Below, piece by piece: positions 35,116 through 48,183 of a DNA stretch of 64,000 bases. The notes below the pieces were generated by a model. It was not told where the DNA came from. It saw only the letters and a program-made list of their open reading frames with translations, and made no database searches. This DNA is from Nitrospira sp. BO4 (GTDB taxonomy: Bacteria > Nitrospirota > Nitrospiria > Nitrospirales > Nitrospiraceae), in NCBI GenBank assembly GCA_030144965.1, contig JAMPUU010000026.1:186001-250000 (forward strand). The letters are read 5' to 3'. Each line of letters starts with the position of its first letter. Position 1 is the stretch's first letter. A program made the position numbers and the translations under genes.

Positions 35116-37662
35116 ATGAGCACACACAGACGGGCGAGCCACCCGATCTACAACCTGCTCCCCACGGAAATCGAGGGGTTCAATTCCCTGGCCGAACTGG
35201 CCCTGGATCTGCGTTCATCATGGAATCATGCGACCGACCAAGTGTGGCGACAGCTGGATCCTGTGCTATGGGATCTCACGCATAACCCGTGGGTTGTCCT
35301 GCAGACGGTCTCGCGGGACCAGATCGAGCGTGTATTAGCCGATCCCGTGTTTCGCAAATACGTGAACGATCTGGTCCAGATCAGGCGGCAAGCAGAGGAG
35401 GCACCCGCCTGGTTTCAGCACACCTACCCGCAGGCTCCGCTGACCTGTGTAGCGTATTTCAGCATGGAATTTATGTTGAGCGAAGCGTTGCCCATCTATT
35501 CAGGCGGGCTGGGCAATGTCGCCGGTGATCAACTCAAGGCCGCCAGCGATCTGGGCGTGCCCGTGGTCGGCGTAGGACTACTGTATCAGCAAGGCTATTT
35601 TCGCCAAGTGATCGACACGGCCGGCGCGCAAGAGGCGCTCTTCCCCTATAACGACCCCGGACAGTTGCCGATCACGCCATTGCGCCAAGCAAATGGTGAA
35701 TGGTTGCGGTTAGAGATCGCCCTACCGGGGTACTCGGTCTGGCTGCGCGCCTGGCAGGTCCAGGTCGGCCGAGTGAAGCTGTATCTGCTGGACAGCAATG
35801 ACGCGGCGAACTTCCCCGCGCATCGAGGGATTACCAGCGAGCTCTATGGCGGCGGGCCGGAGCTGCGCCTGAAGCAAGAACTGCTCCTCGGGATTGGCGG
35901 ATGGCGCCTACTCACGGCGCTGGGCATTCAGCCGGAGGTCTGTCATCTGAATGAAGGGCATGCAGCCTGTGTCGTCTTGGAACGCGCCTGCAGGTTCATG
36001 CACGAGACCGGGCAGCCTTTTGACGTTGCCCTCACTGTCACGAGAGCAGGGAATCTCTTCACGACCCATACGGCAGTGGCGGCCGGCTTTGACCGGTTTG
36101 CGCCAACTCTCGTCGAGCAATACCTCGGTGGATATGCCGAGCAAAAACTCGGCATCCCACTCCATGATTTGTTGGCCCTGGGACGCCGGAACCCAACCGA
36201 TTCGTCGGAACCATTCAACATGGCCTATTTGGCCATCCGCGGGAGTGGCGCGGTCAATGGCGTGAGCCGCTTGCATGGGAACGTCAGCCGCCACCTCTTT
36301 GCGCCGCTGTTCCCCCACTGGCCGCAGGACGAAATCCCAGTCGGGCATGTGACCAACGGAGTCCATATGCCGACCTGGGACTCGGCGGCAGCCGACGAGC
36401 TGTGGACGAAGGCCTGTGGCAAAGAGCGCTGGCTCGGGGCCACAGAACCTCTGGAACAGGATATTCGTTGCGTTTCTGACGCCGGGCTTTGGAAATTTCG
36501 TGTTGCGGCAAGCCAGTCGCTTGTGGCCTATGCTCGCGGGCGATTGTCGCGACAACTGGCCGTCTCTGGCGCGTCCCCTGGAACAATAGAGGAGGCGATG
36601 CATCTCTTCGATCCCAATACCTTGACCCTGGGCTTTGCGCGCCGTTTTGCGACCTACAAGAGACCGAACCTCTTGCTGCACAATCCGGCGCGATTGCTGC
36701 GCCTCTTGGCGAACAGGGAGCGACCGGTCCAACTTATCATCGCTGGGAAGGCTCATCCGGAAGACCGGGCGGGGCAAGCTCTGATTCAGGAATGGATCCA
36801 GTTCATCCGGCGGCCCGAGGTCCGCCCGCATGTAATCTTCCTCGCGGACTACGACATGCATTTGACCGAACAGATGGTGCAGGGGGTGGACGTCTGGCTC
36901 AACACGCCACGGCGCCCGTGGGAAGCCTGTGGCACGAGCGGCATGAAGGTTCTCGTGAATGGCGGCCTCAATCTCTCGGAACTGGACGGTTGGTGGGCCG
37001 AGGCCTATACGCCCGACGTGGGGTGGGCGTTGGGGGATGGGCAGGAGCATGGCGATGATCCCGCCTGGGATGCGATCGAAGCCGAACGCCTCTATGACCT
37101 GCTCGAACGCGAGGTGATCCCGGAGTTTTATACCCGAGACGAGCACGGCCTTCCCAACGCCTGGGTCAAACGGATGCGGGAGAGCATGGCGTTGTTGACG
37201 CCGCGCTTCTCCACTAACCGCTCGGTGCGCGAATACACGGAACGACACTATCTCCCGGCTGCAGCCGACTTCCGCGAGCGGGCTGCTGAAAACGGCGTGG
37301 TCGGCAGAGCGGTGGTCAATTGGGAACAGACACTGAGACAGCAATGGGCCACGCTCCACTTCGGCGACGTGACGGTGGAAACTCGTGACGAGCAGCACCT
37401 CTTTGAGATTCAGATCGATCTCAAGGACCTCGACCCCACAGCGGTGCGCGTCGAGCTGTATGCCGATGGAATTAATGGCGGCGATCCGATCCGACTGGAG
37501 ATGACGCGCGTCCCCCAACTGGCCGGCGCGTCGGACGGCTACCTCTACAGTGCGGCGGTATCGGCGGCCCGCTCATCAACGGACTATACGGCGCGCCTCA
37601 TTCCGTACCGCGAGGGTGTGGCGATGCCCCTGGAAATCGATCTTATTCTCTGGCAGCGGTAA
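35116..37662 (+). CDS. glgP: Alpha-glucan (glycogen) phosphorylase
   Basis: 848 residues, GT35 family of the shorter bacterial/archaeal type. It cleaves glycogen or maltodextrins with phosphate to glucose 1-phosphate. The PLP lysine lies in EACGTSGMKVLVNGG (K611), and active-site pieces GGLGNVAGDQLKAASDLG, CHLNEGHAA and GFARRFATYKRP are intact. ATG follows GGAAGGAA. It leads a plus-strand cluster with phosphoketolase, which fits conversion of stored glucan into acetyl phosphate. A short fragment of its 3' part occurs again at 49421-49502, in the decayed second copy of this cluster. Confidence 0.93.
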   Translation: MSTHRRASHPIYNLLPTEIEGFNSLAELALDLRSSWNHATDQVWRQLDPVLWDLTHNPWVVLQTVSRDQIERVLADPVFRKYVNDLVQIRRQAEEAPAWFQHTYPQAPLTCVAYFSMEFMLSEALPIYSGGLGNVAGDQLKAASDLGVPVVGVGLLYQQGYFRQVIDTAGAQEALFPYNDPGQLPITPLRQANGEWLRLEIALPGYSVWLRAWQVQVGRVKLYLLDSNDAANFPAHRGITSELYGGGPELRLKQELLLGIGGWRLLTALGIQPEVCHLNEGHAACVVLERACRFMHETGQPFDVALTVTRAGNLFTTHTAVAAGFDRFAPTLVEQYLGGYAEQKLGIPLHDLLALGRRNPTDSSEPFNMAYLAIRGSGAVNGVSRLHGNVSRHLFAPLFPHWPQDEIPVGHVTNGVHMPTWDSAAADELWTKACGKERWLGATEPLEQDIRCVSDAGLWKFRVAASQSLVAYARGRLSRQLAVSGASPGTIEEAMHLFDPNTLTLGFARRFATYKRPNLLLHNPARLLRLLANRERPVQLIIAGKAHPEDRAGQALIQEWIQFIRRPEVRPHVIFLADYDMHLTEQMVQGVDVWLNTPRRPWEACGTSGMKVLVNGGLNLSELDGWWAEAYTPDVGWALGDGQEHGDDPAWDAIEAERLYDLLEREVIPEFYTRDEHGLPNAWVKRMRESMALLTPRFSTNRSVREYTERHYLPAAADFRERAAENGVVGRAVVNWEQTLRQQWATLHFGDVTVETRDEQHLFEIQIDLKDLDPTAVRVELYADGINGGDPIRLEMTRVPQLAGASDGYLYSAAVSAARSSTDYTARLIPYREGVAMPLEIDLILWQR

Positions 37663-37696
37663 ATGCCCTTCGAGGGAACGGTACGACGGACGGCAC

Positions 37697-38291
37697 ATGA
37701 TGAAAGAGTCAAACAGTCAGAAAGAAATGCAACCGCCACCAGACCGGGTGGGGTCTGCGCCAAGCCAGGTCGCAGGAACAGCGAACGCGACCACAGATCT
37801 GACCACGCCCAAACGCCCGCTGCATGAATACGTGGCAAAGATGTTCGAACGCACTGATGTTCGTAGGGGCGTATCGTTACCGATGGGAACCCATGAATAC
37901 GGGATGGGTCAATTTCGCCGTCTTCAGCCGCCTCACCAGCCGCGTTCGGTTGGAGCCGTGGTCTTCTGCGCGCCTTCGGCACTCGGAGTGCAACCAAGCC
38001 CGTCTGGCGCATCTCCTCTTCACGAACATCAACCTCGCCCTCGTCGTGTCTGTGTCGTTTGGCCTTCAGGTATGGAGCCAACACAACGTGACGCTGGGTC
38101 GTTTCCTGAAGACGTCATTCATCTCCCTCGTCGATTGCATCCTGCTGCTGGCCGTGGGCGCGATCCCGCTGGTGGTGTTGGAGCTGGTGAAGCTCGGGCA
38201 GCACGCCGGCGGAAAAGAACAACTGCGCCCTGACCAAGAGATCGTAAGGACGGGATCGACTCCGAAACACGAACCTATGATCAACAGGTGA
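37697..38291 (+). pseudogene. P-type cation ATPase C-terminal remnant, frameshifted
   Basis: The stretch up to about 37850 reads from an ATG at 37697 and is not recognisable. Beyond it, one frame holds LLRAFGTRSATKPVW (about 37950-38000) and another continues LLFTNINLALVVSVSFGLQVW and FLKTSFISL...LLLAVGAIPLVVLELVKLG to 38291. Together these are the last helices of a P2-type (calcium-like) ATPase broken by a frameshift. It is a different subfamily from the proton ATPase at 49829. The gene body is missing, so a deletion joined glgP to its tail. Confidence 0.7.
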
Positions 38292-38305
38292 TTTAATTGC
38301 AGAAC

Positions 38306-40690
38306 ATGAAAACACACACGCTCACGCCTGAACTGCTCCAGAGGATGGACGCGTATTGGCGCGCCGCGAACTATCTGTCGGTCGGGCAGATTTATCTGTA
38401 CGATAACCCATTACTGAAGCGGCCGCTGGTACTCTCGGATGTAAAGCACATGCTGCTGGGACACTGGGGCACGACCCCCGGACAGAACTTCATCTATGTC
38501 CACTTGAACCGGGTCATCAAGAAATACGATCTCGACATGATTTACGTCTCCGGTCCCGGGCACGGCGGTCCGGCTGTCGTGGGTAACACGTACCTCGAGG
38601 GCACGTATAGCGAGATCTATCCCGACATTAGTCAAGATGAGTCCGGGCTTCAGAAGCTCTTTAAGCAATTCTCGTTTCCCGGAGGGATTCCCAGCCACGC
38701 TTCGCCGGAATGTCCGGGCTCGATCCATGAGGGCGGGGAGCTGGGCTATTCCCTCAGCCATTCGTTCGGGGCGGTGTTTGACAATCCCGATCTGATCGTC
38801 GCCTGCGTCGTCGGCGACGGTGAAGCGGAGACGGGTCCCTTGGCGACTGCATGGCAGTCCAACAAGTTTCTCAATCCGATTACGGACGGTGCGGTACTGC
38901 CGATCCTGCATCTCAATGGCTACAAGATTTCCAACCCGACCATCCTTGCGCGTATCACACGCGAGGAATTGGAACAGTTTATCCGCGGCTGTGGGTGGAC
39001 GCCCTTCTTCGTTGAGGGTCACGAGCCAATGCCGATGCATGAGAGGATGGCCGCGACGCTCGACAACGCCGTGGAGCAGATCAAGAACATCCAGCAGAAC
39101 GCACGGGTCCACAGCGACCTCACGCGTCCGCGTTGGCCAATGATCGTGCTTGTGTCACCCAAGGGCTGGACGGGGCCGAAGGTCGTCGATGGGCTGAAGG
39201 TCGAAGGGACCTTCCGTGCGCACCAGGTGCCGCTCCACCCCGCCGCCCGCTCCGAACATCTCACGCAATTGGAGGAGTGGCTGCAGAGCTACCGTCCCGA
39301 GGAACTCTTCGATGCGCAGGGCCGCCTGAAACCGGAACTGGCCGAACTGGCGCCCAAGGGCGCACGGCGCATGGGCTCGAATCCTCACGCCAATGGCGGC
39401 ATATTGTTGCGCGACCTGCGGATGCCTGATTTTCATGACTATGCCGTCGACGTACCGTCGCCAGGGGTGCGCGGCATCGGCGACACGCATGTGCTCGGCC
39501 CATTCCTGCGCGATGTGACCACGCTCAACAGCGAGCAGCGGAACTTCCGTGTCTTTGGACCAGACGAAACGCTCTCTAATGGGCTGGAAGCCCTCTTTGA
39601 CGTGACCCAACGCCAGTGGGACGCCGCGATCGTGCCGAACGATGAATTTCTCGCGCCCACCGGCCGCGTGCTGGACTCAATGCTGAGCGAGCACCAATGC
39701 GAGGGCTGGCTCGAGGGCTACCTGCTCACCGGACGGCATGGACTCTTCAACTGCTACGAGGCGTTCATCCACATCATCGACTCGATGTTCAACCAACACG
39801 CCAAGTGGCTGAAGGTCACATCCCACCTGCCGTGGCGGCGGAAGATCGCCTCGCTCAACTACCTGCTGGCCTCGCATGTCTGGCGCCAGGATCACAACGG
39901 CTTCACCCACCAGGATCCCGGTTTCATCGACCAGGTCGTGAACAAGAAGGCCGAGGTCGTGCGGGTATACTTCCCGCCGGATGCCAACTGTCTGCTCTCG
40001 GTGATGGACCACTGCCTGCGCAGCCGCCATTACGTCAACGTCGTGATCGCGGGTAAACACCCGGCGCCCCAGTGGCTGACCATGGACGCCGCCCTCAAAC
40101 ACTGCACCCGGGGCATCGGCATCTGGCAGTGGGCCAGCAACGACCAGGCTGTTGCCCCCGACGTGGTCATGGCCTGCTGTGGCGATGTGCCCACGCTGGA
40201 GACACTCGCGGCGGTCTCCATTCTGCACGAGCATCTGCCCGACTTGAAAATCCGGGTGGTCAATGTCGTCGACCTCATGAAGCTACAGCCTCCAACCGAG
40301 CACCCGCACGGGTTGAGCGACATGGATTTCGATGAACTGTTTACGAAAGATAAGCCAGTGATCTTCGCCTACCATGCCTACCCCTGGTTGATCCATCGGC
40401 TGACCTACCGCCGCACCAACCATGACAACATCCACGTCCGGGGGTATAAGGAAGAGGGCACCATCACGACGCCTTTCGACATGACGGTGCTGAATGATCT
40501 GGACCGCTTCCACCTGGTAATGGACACCATCGACCGTCTGCCGCAGACCGGCGACAAGGGCCTCTACCTGAAGCAGCAGCTCAAGGACAAGCTGATCGAG
40601 CATAAGCAGTACATCGACAAGCACGGCCAAGACATGCCGGAGATTCGCAACTGGAAGTGGGGCACAACCAACGCAGCTAAACCGGCGTAA
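38306..40690 (+). CDS. xfp: Phosphoketolase (xylulose-5-P/fructose-6-P)
   Basis: 794 residues from the ATG at 38306; a TTG at 38297 with better-spaced AGGTG is an alternative start. Thiamine-diphosphate enzyme that splits xylulose 5-phosphate or fructose 6-phosphate with phosphate, giving acetyl phosphate. Family motifs: [58 protein letters not shown] in two parts, [12 protein letters not shown] and [12 protein letters not shown]. Length is normal. It sits between a P-type ATPase remnant and a truncated proton ATPase gene. Parts of it are repeated at 49507-49799. Confidence 0.95.
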   Translation: MKTHTLTPELLQRMDAYWRAANYLSVGQIYLYDNPLLKRPLVLSDVKHMLLGHWGTTPGQNFIYVHLNRVIKKYDLDMIYVSGPGHGGPAVVGNTYLEGTYSEIYPDISQDESGLQKLFKQFSFPGGIPSHASPECPGSIHEGGELGYSLSHSFGAVFDNPDLIVACVVGDGEAETGPLATAWQSNKFLNPITDGAVLPILHLNGYKISNPTILARITREELEQFIRGCGWTPFFVEGHEPMPMHERMAATLDNAVEQIKNIQQNARVHSDLTRPRWPMIVLVSPKGWTGPKVVDGLKVEGTFRAHQVPLHPAARSEHLTQLEEWLQSYRPEELFDAQGRLKPELAELAPKGARRMGSNPHANGGILLRDLRMPDFHDYAVDVPSPGVRGIGDTHVLGPFLRDVTTLNSEQRNFRVFGPDETLSNGLEALFDVTQRQWDAAIVPNDEFLAPTGRVLDSMLSEHQCEGWLEGYLLTGRHGLFNCYEAFIHIIDSMFNQHAKWLKVTSHLPWRRKIASLNYLLASHVWRQDHNGFTHQDPGFIDQVVNKKAEVVRVYFPPDANCLLSVMDHCLRSRHYVNVVIAGKHPAPQWLTMDAALKHCTRGIGIWQWASNDQAVAPDVVMACCGDVPTLETLAAVSILHEHLPDLKIRVVNVVDLMKLQPPTEHPHGLSDMDFDELFTKDKPVIFAYHAYPWLIHRLTYRRTNHDNIHVRGYKEEGTITTPFDMTVLNDLDRFHLVMDTIDRLPQTGDKGLYLKQQLKDKLIEHKQYIDKHGQDMPEIRNWKWGTTNAAKPA

Positions 40691-40719
40691 ATCGGGCAGG
40701 CACCGGAAAACTACTCACA

Positions 40720-42757
<2,038 letters not shown>

Positions 42758-42765
<8 letters not shown>

Positions 42766-43096
42766 CAACATGGATATCAAGCGTACGAAAGATCCCACTC
42801 AATTCAGTCGGGAGGTCGGCACGAAGGCGGCGCGCAAGCTGAAGGCGCAACGGCATGTCACGCAGACCGTCTGGTCCGGCTTGGGCATGATGGGCATGGT
42901 GGGCTGGTCGGTGGCGGTGCCGACGCTCCTCGGCGCCGCACTCGGGATTTGGCTCGACAAGTACCATCCGTGGAACCATTCCTGGACACTCATGCTGCTG
43001 GCCATCGGCTTAGCACTCGGTTGCGTGAATGCATGGAATTGGGTGGCGAAGGAAGACAGAGAAATGCGCGAACAAGAGGAGAATACCCATGAATGA
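42758..43096 (+). CDS. atpQ: N-ATPase accessory protein AtpQ (AtpI-like)
   Basis: 112 residues from an ATG at 42758 with GGAG upstream, overlapping atpC by 8 bp. A basic N-terminus is followed by two helices (VGWSVAVPTLLGAALGIWLDK and TLMLLAIGLALGCVNAWNWV), the AtpI-like hairpin found only in N-ATPase operons at this position. Thought to assist assembly of the membrane rotor. It ends in an acidic/basic tail overlapping atpR. Confidence 0.85.
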
Positions 43097-43403
43097 ACCT
43101 TTGAGTCTGGTGTTTGCGTTGATCGCAGGCCTGTTGCTCGGAGCGCTATTTTTTGGTGGGCTGTGGTGGACCGTGCGTGAGGGGGTGTCGTCCAAACGGG
43201 TGGCGATGTGGTTTCTCGGCAGTCTGCTGCTCCGGGTGGGCGTGACCCTGGCTGGTTTTCACGTTGTTTCAGGAGGTCATTGGGATCGGCTCCTGCTTTG
43301 TCTCCTCGGATTCATCATGGCCCGCAGGGTCATACGATGGTTGACGCGTCCGTCAGGAGAAAACCAGTCTCCTCCGGTACTGGAGGCCCATCATGCACCT
43401 TAG
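43089..43403 (+). CDS. atpR: N-ATPase accessory membrane protein AtpR
   Basis: 104 residues with three hydrophobic segments (SLVFALIAGLLLGALFFGGLWW, MWFLGSLLLRVGVTLAGF, LLLCLLGFIMARRVI). Its position between atpQ and atpB, the 8-bp overlap with atpQ and 11-bp overlap with atpB identify it as AtpR, a marker of N-ATPase operons. Intramembrane Arg residues are proposed to interact with the rotor c subunit; that is family knowledge, not visible here. Confidence 0.85.
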   Translation: MNEPLSLVFALIAGLLLGALFFGGLWWTVREGVSSKRVAMWFLGSLLLRVGVTLAGFHVVSGGHWDRLLLCLLGFIMARRVIRWLTRPSGENQSPPVLEAHHAP

Positions 43404-44088
43404 TCCCGACGAGATCATTTTCTGGCAACAGGGATTTCTCAAACTCAACGCCACGATCGCGTTCACATGGGGACTGATGTTTGTGCTAGTGGCCGGATCG
43501 CTACTCGTGACGCGCCACCTTTCCACGGGCCTGCAGCGTTCCCGATGGCAGAATCTCCTGGAAATGGTCGTCACCGTCATCAAAGAGCAAATCGCAGAGG
43601 TCGGCCTGCGGCAGCCGGAGAAATATCTCGGATTTCTGGGTACCTTGTTCCTGTTTGTCGCAATCGCGAGCCTCTTCACCATCGTTCCCGGCTATGAGCC
43701 ACCGACCGGTTCGCTCTCGACCACCGCGGCGCTGGCGATTTGTGTCTTTGTGGCTGTGCCGCTATTCGGCATTGAGGATCGTGGGCTGGGCGGATATCTC
43801 AGAGAATACTTGAAACCGACGTTTATCATGTTGCCGTTCAACATCATCAGCGAATTCTCGCGCACCTTGGCCCTGGCTGCCCGCCTGTTCGGGAACATGA
43901 TGAGCGGTACGATGATTCTTGCCATTTTGCTGACCATCACACCGTTTCTCTTCCCGATTGCCATGAGTGTGCTGGGACTGCTCACAGGCATGGTGCAGGC
44001 CTATATTTTTAGCATCTTGGCCACGGTATACATCGCGGCTGCGACGCGCACCCGCGAGCCAACACTGGCCCCGGAACCAAAAACTTGA
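43393..44088 (+). CDS. atpB: N-ATPase Fo a subunit
   Basis: 231 residues, five to six membrane helices. The stator arginine is R164 in LALAARLFGNMMSG, and the following helix contains MVQAYIFSILATVYIA. It forms the ion half-channels against the c ring. Overlaps atpR by 11 bp. Shorter than usual H+-type a subunits, as is normal for N-ATPases. Confidence 0.92.
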   Translation: MHLSPDEIIFWQQGFLKLNATIAFTWGLMFVLVAGSLLVTRHLSTGLQRSRWQNLLEMVVTVIKEQIAEVGLRQPEKYLGFLGTLFLFVAIASLFTIVPGYEPPTGSLSTTAALAICVFVAVPLFGIEDRGLGGYLREYLKPTFIMLPFNIISEFSRTLALAARLFGNMMSGTMILAILLTITPFLFPIAMSVLGLLTGMVQAYIFSILATVYIAAATRTREPTLAPEPKT

Positions 44089-44116
44089 ATCATCGCTCAC
44101 ACCACAAGGAGACACT

Positions 44117-44398
44117 ATGGATAGCACGACGCTCATCGCACTCGCCTCAATTGTCACCGCCGGCCTGACCATCGCCGTGGGAAGTATCGGGCCTGCGCTC
44201 GGCGAAGGGAAGGCGGTCGCGACCGCGCTGACTTCCCTGGCCCAGCAGCCTGATGCCTCCGCGACCATTACGCGGACCTTGTTTGTGGGTCTGGCCATGG
44301 TCGAGTCCGTGGCGATCTACTGCTTCGTGGTCTCGATGATTCTCATTTTTGCCAACCCGTTCTGGAACCATGTCATCGCGCAAACCGCGGGGAAGTAA
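44117..44398 (+). CDS. atpE: N-ATPase Fo c subunit, Na+-type signature
   Basis: 93 residues from an ATG at 44117 after AAGGAG. Two helices joined by the polar loop AQQPDA. Helix 1 has E30 in IGPALGEGKA at the place of the Na+-ligand Gln32 of Ilyobacter; helix 2 has E63-S64 and Y68 in GLAMVESVAIY, matching Glu65-Ser66 and Tyr70. This is the set of residues taken to show Na+ specificity in N-ATPases. Val63 of Ilyobacter is Met here. The c ring thus very likely carries sodium ions. Confidence 0.93.
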   Translation: MDSTTLIALASIVTAGLTIAVGSIGPALGEGKAVATALTSLAQQPDASATITRTLFVGLAMVESVAIYCFVVSMILIFANPFWNHVIAQTAGK

Positions 44399-44401
44399 CC
44401 C

Positions 44402-45424
44402 ATGCTGATCGATTGGTTCACTGTCGGCGCGCAAATCATCAACTTTCTGATCCTCGTGTGGTTGTTGAAGCGCTTTCTCTACAAACCCATTCTCCATGCC
44501 ATCGACGCGCGGGAGAAGCGGATCGCGGCTGAGCTTGCCGACGCTGCTGCGAAACAAACGGAAGCCCAAAAGGAGCGTGACGAGTTCCAACAGAAGAACA
44601 AGGAATTCGACCAGCATCGTGCTGCCCTCTTGAGCCGGGCAACGGATGAAGCGAAGACGGAACGCCAGCGGCTTCTCGACGAAGCGCGGCAGGCGGCCGA
44701 TACGTTGCGTGCCAAGCGACAGGAGACGCTGCGGAACGAGGCTCATAGCCTCAATCAAACCATCAGTCGCCGGACCCAGCAGGAAGTGTTTGCCATCGCG
44801 CGAAAGGCGCTGATGGATCTCGCCGCGACAACTCTGGAAGAACGCCTGGGCGAGGTGTTCATTCGCCGCTTGCAAGAGATGGACGGCAAGGCGAAAGCAG
44901 ACCTCGCCGCGACCCTCAAGGCATCAGTGAGCCCTGCGCGTGTGCGTAGCGCGTTTAACCTACCGGCGGAGCAACGCGCAGTGATACAAAAGGCCCTCAA
45001 TGACACGTTCTCGGATGAAATCCCCGTCCGGTTTGAGACCGCGCCGGATCTAATCAGCGGCATCGAACTCACCACGAATGGGCATAAAGTGGCGTGGAGC
45101 ATCTCGGACTACCTCATGTCGCTGGAGACGGCCGTCGCCGATCTGCTGAAAGAGAAGGATAAGCCTGAAGCCCAAGCCAAGACATCGTCCGACTTGATCC
45201 CGCAGATCGGCCAGCGGGCCTACGAGCTTTACGAAGAGCATGGCCGCAAAGATGGTCGAGCCGTTCAGGACTGGGAGAGGGCGGAACGCGAGGTTCGAAA
45301 AGAGATGCTTGATCCCGTCAAAGGCGAACATCACCCTGAGGCCAAAACGAAGCCTGAGACTCAAGCTATTGCCAAAACCGAACCTATACCTAAAGTGCCT
45401 AAGCCCGAAGTAACGAGCCAATGA
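44402..45424 (+). CDS. atpF: N-ATPase b-type stalk subunit with C-terminal DUF2934-like domain
   Basis: 340 residues. The N-terminal helix ([21 protein letters not shown]) and long charged coiled coil (to about residue 150) are those of b. A delta-like domain follows to about 245, as in other N-ATPases, which lack a separate delta gene. Residues about 264-301 ([30 protein letters not shown]) match the DUF2934 pattern, which is normally found as small free proteins. A Lys/Pro/Glu-rich tail ends the chain. The stop overlaps atpA (ATGA). Confidence 0.88.
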   Translation: MLIDWFTVGAQIINFLILVWLLKRFLYKPILHAIDAREKRIAAELADAAAKQTEAQKERDEFQQKNKEFDQHRAALLSRATDEAKTERQRLLDEARQAADTLRAKRQETLRNEAHSLNQTISRRTQQEVFAIARKALMDLAATTLEERLGEVFIRRLQEMDGKAKADLAATLKASVSPARVRSAFNLPAEQRAVIQKALNDTFSDEIPVRFETAPDLISGIELTTNGHKVAWSISDYLMSLETAVADLLKEKDKPEAQAKTSSDLIPQIGQRAYELYEEHGRKDGRAVQDWERAEREVRKEMLDPVKGEHHPEAKTKPETQAIAKTEPIPKVPKPEVTSQ

Positions 45425-47088
45425 ACATGGAACCCGAAAGCCTCCAGAACGTGTTCGACAGTGCGTTGGCGGGAATAGGCCACGTGCGGGAAGCCTTTGC
45501 GCCACAACTCGCGCCGCGGGAGGTGGGTACGATCACCAGTATCGGCACGGGGATCGCAAAAGTCTCCGGCCTCCCCGGTGTGAGTTTTGAAGAGGTCCTG
45601 AGGTTCCCCGGCGATGTATATGGTATCGCATTTAACGTCGATGAAGACGAAATCGGCGTCGTGCTGCTGGGCGACTATTGGCAGCTGCATGCGGGTGATG
45701 AAGTCGAACGCAGGGGCCACGTGATGGACGTGCCCGTGGGGAACGGATTGATCGGGCGCATTGTCAATCCATTGGGTCGGCCTCTGGACGGCAATGGCCC
45801 GTTGGGTTCCAGCGCGCGCCTCCCTATCGAACGCCCGGCACCGCATATCATGGATCGCGCACCCGTCACGAGGCCTCTCCAGACCGGCCTAAAAGTCATC
45901 GATGCACTTATTCCTATTGGGCGCGGCCAGCGCGAGCTGATTCTCGGCGACCGCCAGACCGGCAAGACCGCCATTGCGATCGACACCATCCTCAACCAGC
46001 GAGGCAAAGATGTCCTATGCGTCTATTGTGCCATCGGCCAGCGCGCATCCGCCGTCGCGAAGGCAGTGGCCACCTTACGGGAAAAAGGCGCGATGGAGTA
46101 CACCGTCCTCGTCGTGACGGAAGGTAATGACCCGCCGGGTCTCGCCTACATCGCTCCGTATGCCGCGACCAGCATCGCGGAGTCTTTCATGGAGCAAGGC
46201 CGGGATGTGCTGATCGTGTACGATGACCTCACGCATCATGCGCGCGCCTACCGCGAGCTCTCTCTCTTGCTCCGTCGCCCGCCAGGCCGAGAAGCCTTTC
46301 CCGGCGACATCTTTTACATCCACGCACGACTGCTCGAACGAGCGACGCACTTGCGCAAGGAACTCGGTAGCGGTTCCCTCACCGCTCTCCCAATCATCGA
46401 AACCGAAGCACAGAACATTTCCGCCTACATTCCGACCAACCTGATTTCCATTACGGACGGGCAGATTTACCTGTCGCCGTCGCTGTTTGAATTGGGCGTG
46501 TTGCCAGCGGTCGATGTCGGAAAATCCGTCTCTCGCGTCGGCGGCAAGGCACAACGCGCGGCCTACCGTGCCGTGGCGGGCGACCTCAAGCTCGCCTACG
46601 CGCAGTTCGAAGAACTCGAAACCTTTTCTCGGTTCGGTGCCCGCCTGGATGAAGACACTCGCAAGAGCATCGACCATGGGCGGCGAATTCGCGCCTGCCT
46701 CAAACAGCCGCAATTCGCCCCGGTATCCGTGCCCGCACAAATCTCAGTGCTGCTGGCGTTAACCGCGAAACTCTTCGACCCGGTGCCGATTGACCAGATG
46801 GCGGACGCCGAGCACGCCTTACACGAGGCGGCGGCGAACATCCCCGCGGAGGTGTGTATGCGATTCGAAACCGCCGACACGTTGAGCGAGGAGGATCGCA
46901 ATTTGATCGTTGAGATCGCCCGCCAAGCGCTCGACCGTTTCCAGCCTAAGCCAAAATCACAACCTGAACATAAGGTCGAGCCCAAGCTTGACAACGGGTC
47001 TATGCCGAACGCCTCAACGGAGGCCAAACCCACGTCTGAGGCGGACGCCAATCTGAAACCCAAGACGGTGGCCAAGAAGCAGACATGA
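45421..47088 (+). CDS. atpA: N-ATPase F1 alpha subunit
   Basis: 555 residues. P-loop GDRQTGKT at 176-183; the chain follows other F1 alpha subunits closely ([40 protein letters not shown]-type segment, [10 protein letters not shown]). Residues beyond about 505 form a polar tail with [14 protein letters not shown]-like repeats, parallel to tails on the b and beta subunits. Non-catalytic nucleotide-binding subunit of the head. Overlaps atpF and atpG by 4 bp each. Confidence 0.93.
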   Translation: MNMEPESLQNVFDSALAGIGHVREAFAPQLAPREVGTITSIGTGIAKVSGLPGVSFEEVLRFPGDVYGIAFNVDEDEIGVVLLGDYWQLHAGDEVERRGHVMDVPVGNGLIGRIVNPLGRPLDGNGPLGSSARLPIERPAPHIMDRAPVTRPLQTGLKVIDALIPIGRGQRELILGDRQTGKTAIAIDTILNQRGKDVLCVYCAIGQRASAVAKAVATLREKGAMEYTVLVVTEGNDPPGLAYIAPYAATSIAESFMEQGRDVLIVYDDLTHHARAYRELSLLLRRPPGREAFPGDIFYIHARLLERATHLRKELGSGSLTALPIIETEAQNISAYIPTNLISITDGQIYLSPSLFELGVLPAVDVGKSVSRVGGKAQRAAYRAVAGDLKLAYAQFEELETFSRFGARLDEDTRKSIDHGRRIRACLKQPQFAPVSVPAQISVLLALTAKLFDPVPIDQMADAEHALHEAAANIPAEVCMRFETADTLSEEDRNLIVEIARQALDRFQPKPKSQPEHKVEPKLDNGSMPNASTEAKPTSEADANLKPKTVAKKQT

Positions 47089-47996
47089 GCGACACCACGG
47101 CGAGCCTGCAGCGGAAGATTCGGAGCGCCGGCGATCTCCAATCCGTCGTTCGCACGATGAAAGCCCTAGCCGCTTCGAGTATCAGCCAATATGAGCAATC
47201 GACGCGTGCGCTGGCTGACTACTATCGAACTGTAGAGTTAGGGTTGGTTGCGTGCTTCCGGAAAGGCGGGCCGACAGCCTTGATTGTAGGACAGCAAACG
47301 CGAACCGCTACAGGGCCGATTGGTGCGGTCGTATTCGGTTCCGATCAGGGGTTGGTGGGCCAGTTCAATGATGTGGTGGCTAATTTTTCGGTGAAGACCC
47401 TGGCCGCTCTTCCCGGCACACCTCAGGTCTGGGCGGTCGGCGAACGGGTGCAGGGGCGCCTGTCGGATGTGGGGCTGCCGCTGATTGGACTCTTCGCTGT
47501 GCCGAATTCCGTCCAGGCCATCACCCCGCTCGTCGGTCAGATTCTCGTCGAGAGCGAGACCCACCACAGCCAAGGTAAAGTCACCGAACTCCACCTCTTC
47601 TACAACCGCCCCACCGCCGGGGCGGTGTATACACCCATCAGTCAGCGACTGCTACCGTTGGACGAAACCTGGCGACGCGCGCTGGCCGAACGGCCCTGGC
47701 CAACGAACAACTTGCCCGAGGTCATAGGGGGCGACGCCACGACCTTGCGGGCGCTCATCCGCGAATATCTTTTCGTCTCGCTCTTCCGGGCGTGCGCCGA
47801 ATCCCTCGCGAGCGAGAACGCCAGCCGCCTGGCGGCGATGCAACGCGCTGACAAAAACATCGACGAATTGCTGGAGCATCTCAACGGGACCTTTCATCGG
47901 TTGCGCCAGAGTGGCATCGACGAGGAACTGTTCGACGTGATCTCCGGCTTCGAGGCGTTTTCACAGAGTAAGCATCTGGGAGCGCGGGGTGAGTGA
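47085..47996 (+). CDS. atpG: N-ATPase F1 gamma subunit
   Basis: 303 residues. N- and C-terminal helices of the central rotor are present ([45 protein letters not shown]), with the middle Rossmann-like part ([17 protein letters not shown]). Last gene of the operon, starting inside the atpA stop. A truncated polyphosphate-kinase-2 gene and an IS element follow, so the operon's original downstream neighbour is lost. Confidence 0.92.
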   Translation: MSDTTASLQRKIRSAGDLQSVVRTMKALAASSISQYEQSTRALADYYRTVELGLVACFRKGGPTALIVGQQTRTATGPIGAVVFGSDQGLVGQFNDVVANFSVKTLAALPGTPQVWAVGERVQGRLSDVGLPLIGLFAVPNSVQAITPLVGQILVESETHHSQGKVTELHLFYNRPTAGAVYTPISQRLLPLDETWRRALAERPWPTNNLPEVIGGDATTLRALIREYLFVSLFRACAESLASENASRLAAMQRADKNIDELLEHLNGTFHRLRQSGIDEELFDVISGFEAFSQSKHLGARGE

Positions 47997-48009
47997 GTAG
48001 GGTCAAACC

Positions 48010-48136
48010 ATGAAGAAGCAAATCGATTCCAATGAGTTTCGTGTGCCAGCGAAGAAAAAGGTCAACCTCAAAACATGGCCGACCCACGTGAAGCCTGTCT
48101 AAATCCAAGAAGGACTACACCAAACTGCTCCTGTTG
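48010..48136 (+). pseudogene. Polyphosphate kinase 2 family, N-terminal remnant cut by an IS
   Basis: An ATG at 48010 opens MKKQIDSNEFRVPAKKKVNLK-type sequence with the PPK2 landmark TWPTHVKP, then a TAA at 48100. One frame over, SKSKKDYTKLLL continues the PPK2 pattern to the left end of the IS3 element. So a one-base shift plus insertion or deletion destroyed the gene. PPK2 enzymes phosphorylate nucleotides with polyphosphate. Confidence 0.6.
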
Positions 48137-48183
48137 TGCCCCACTTAAGATTTGGACAGGTCGCGTAAGCGAGGGAGGACGAC

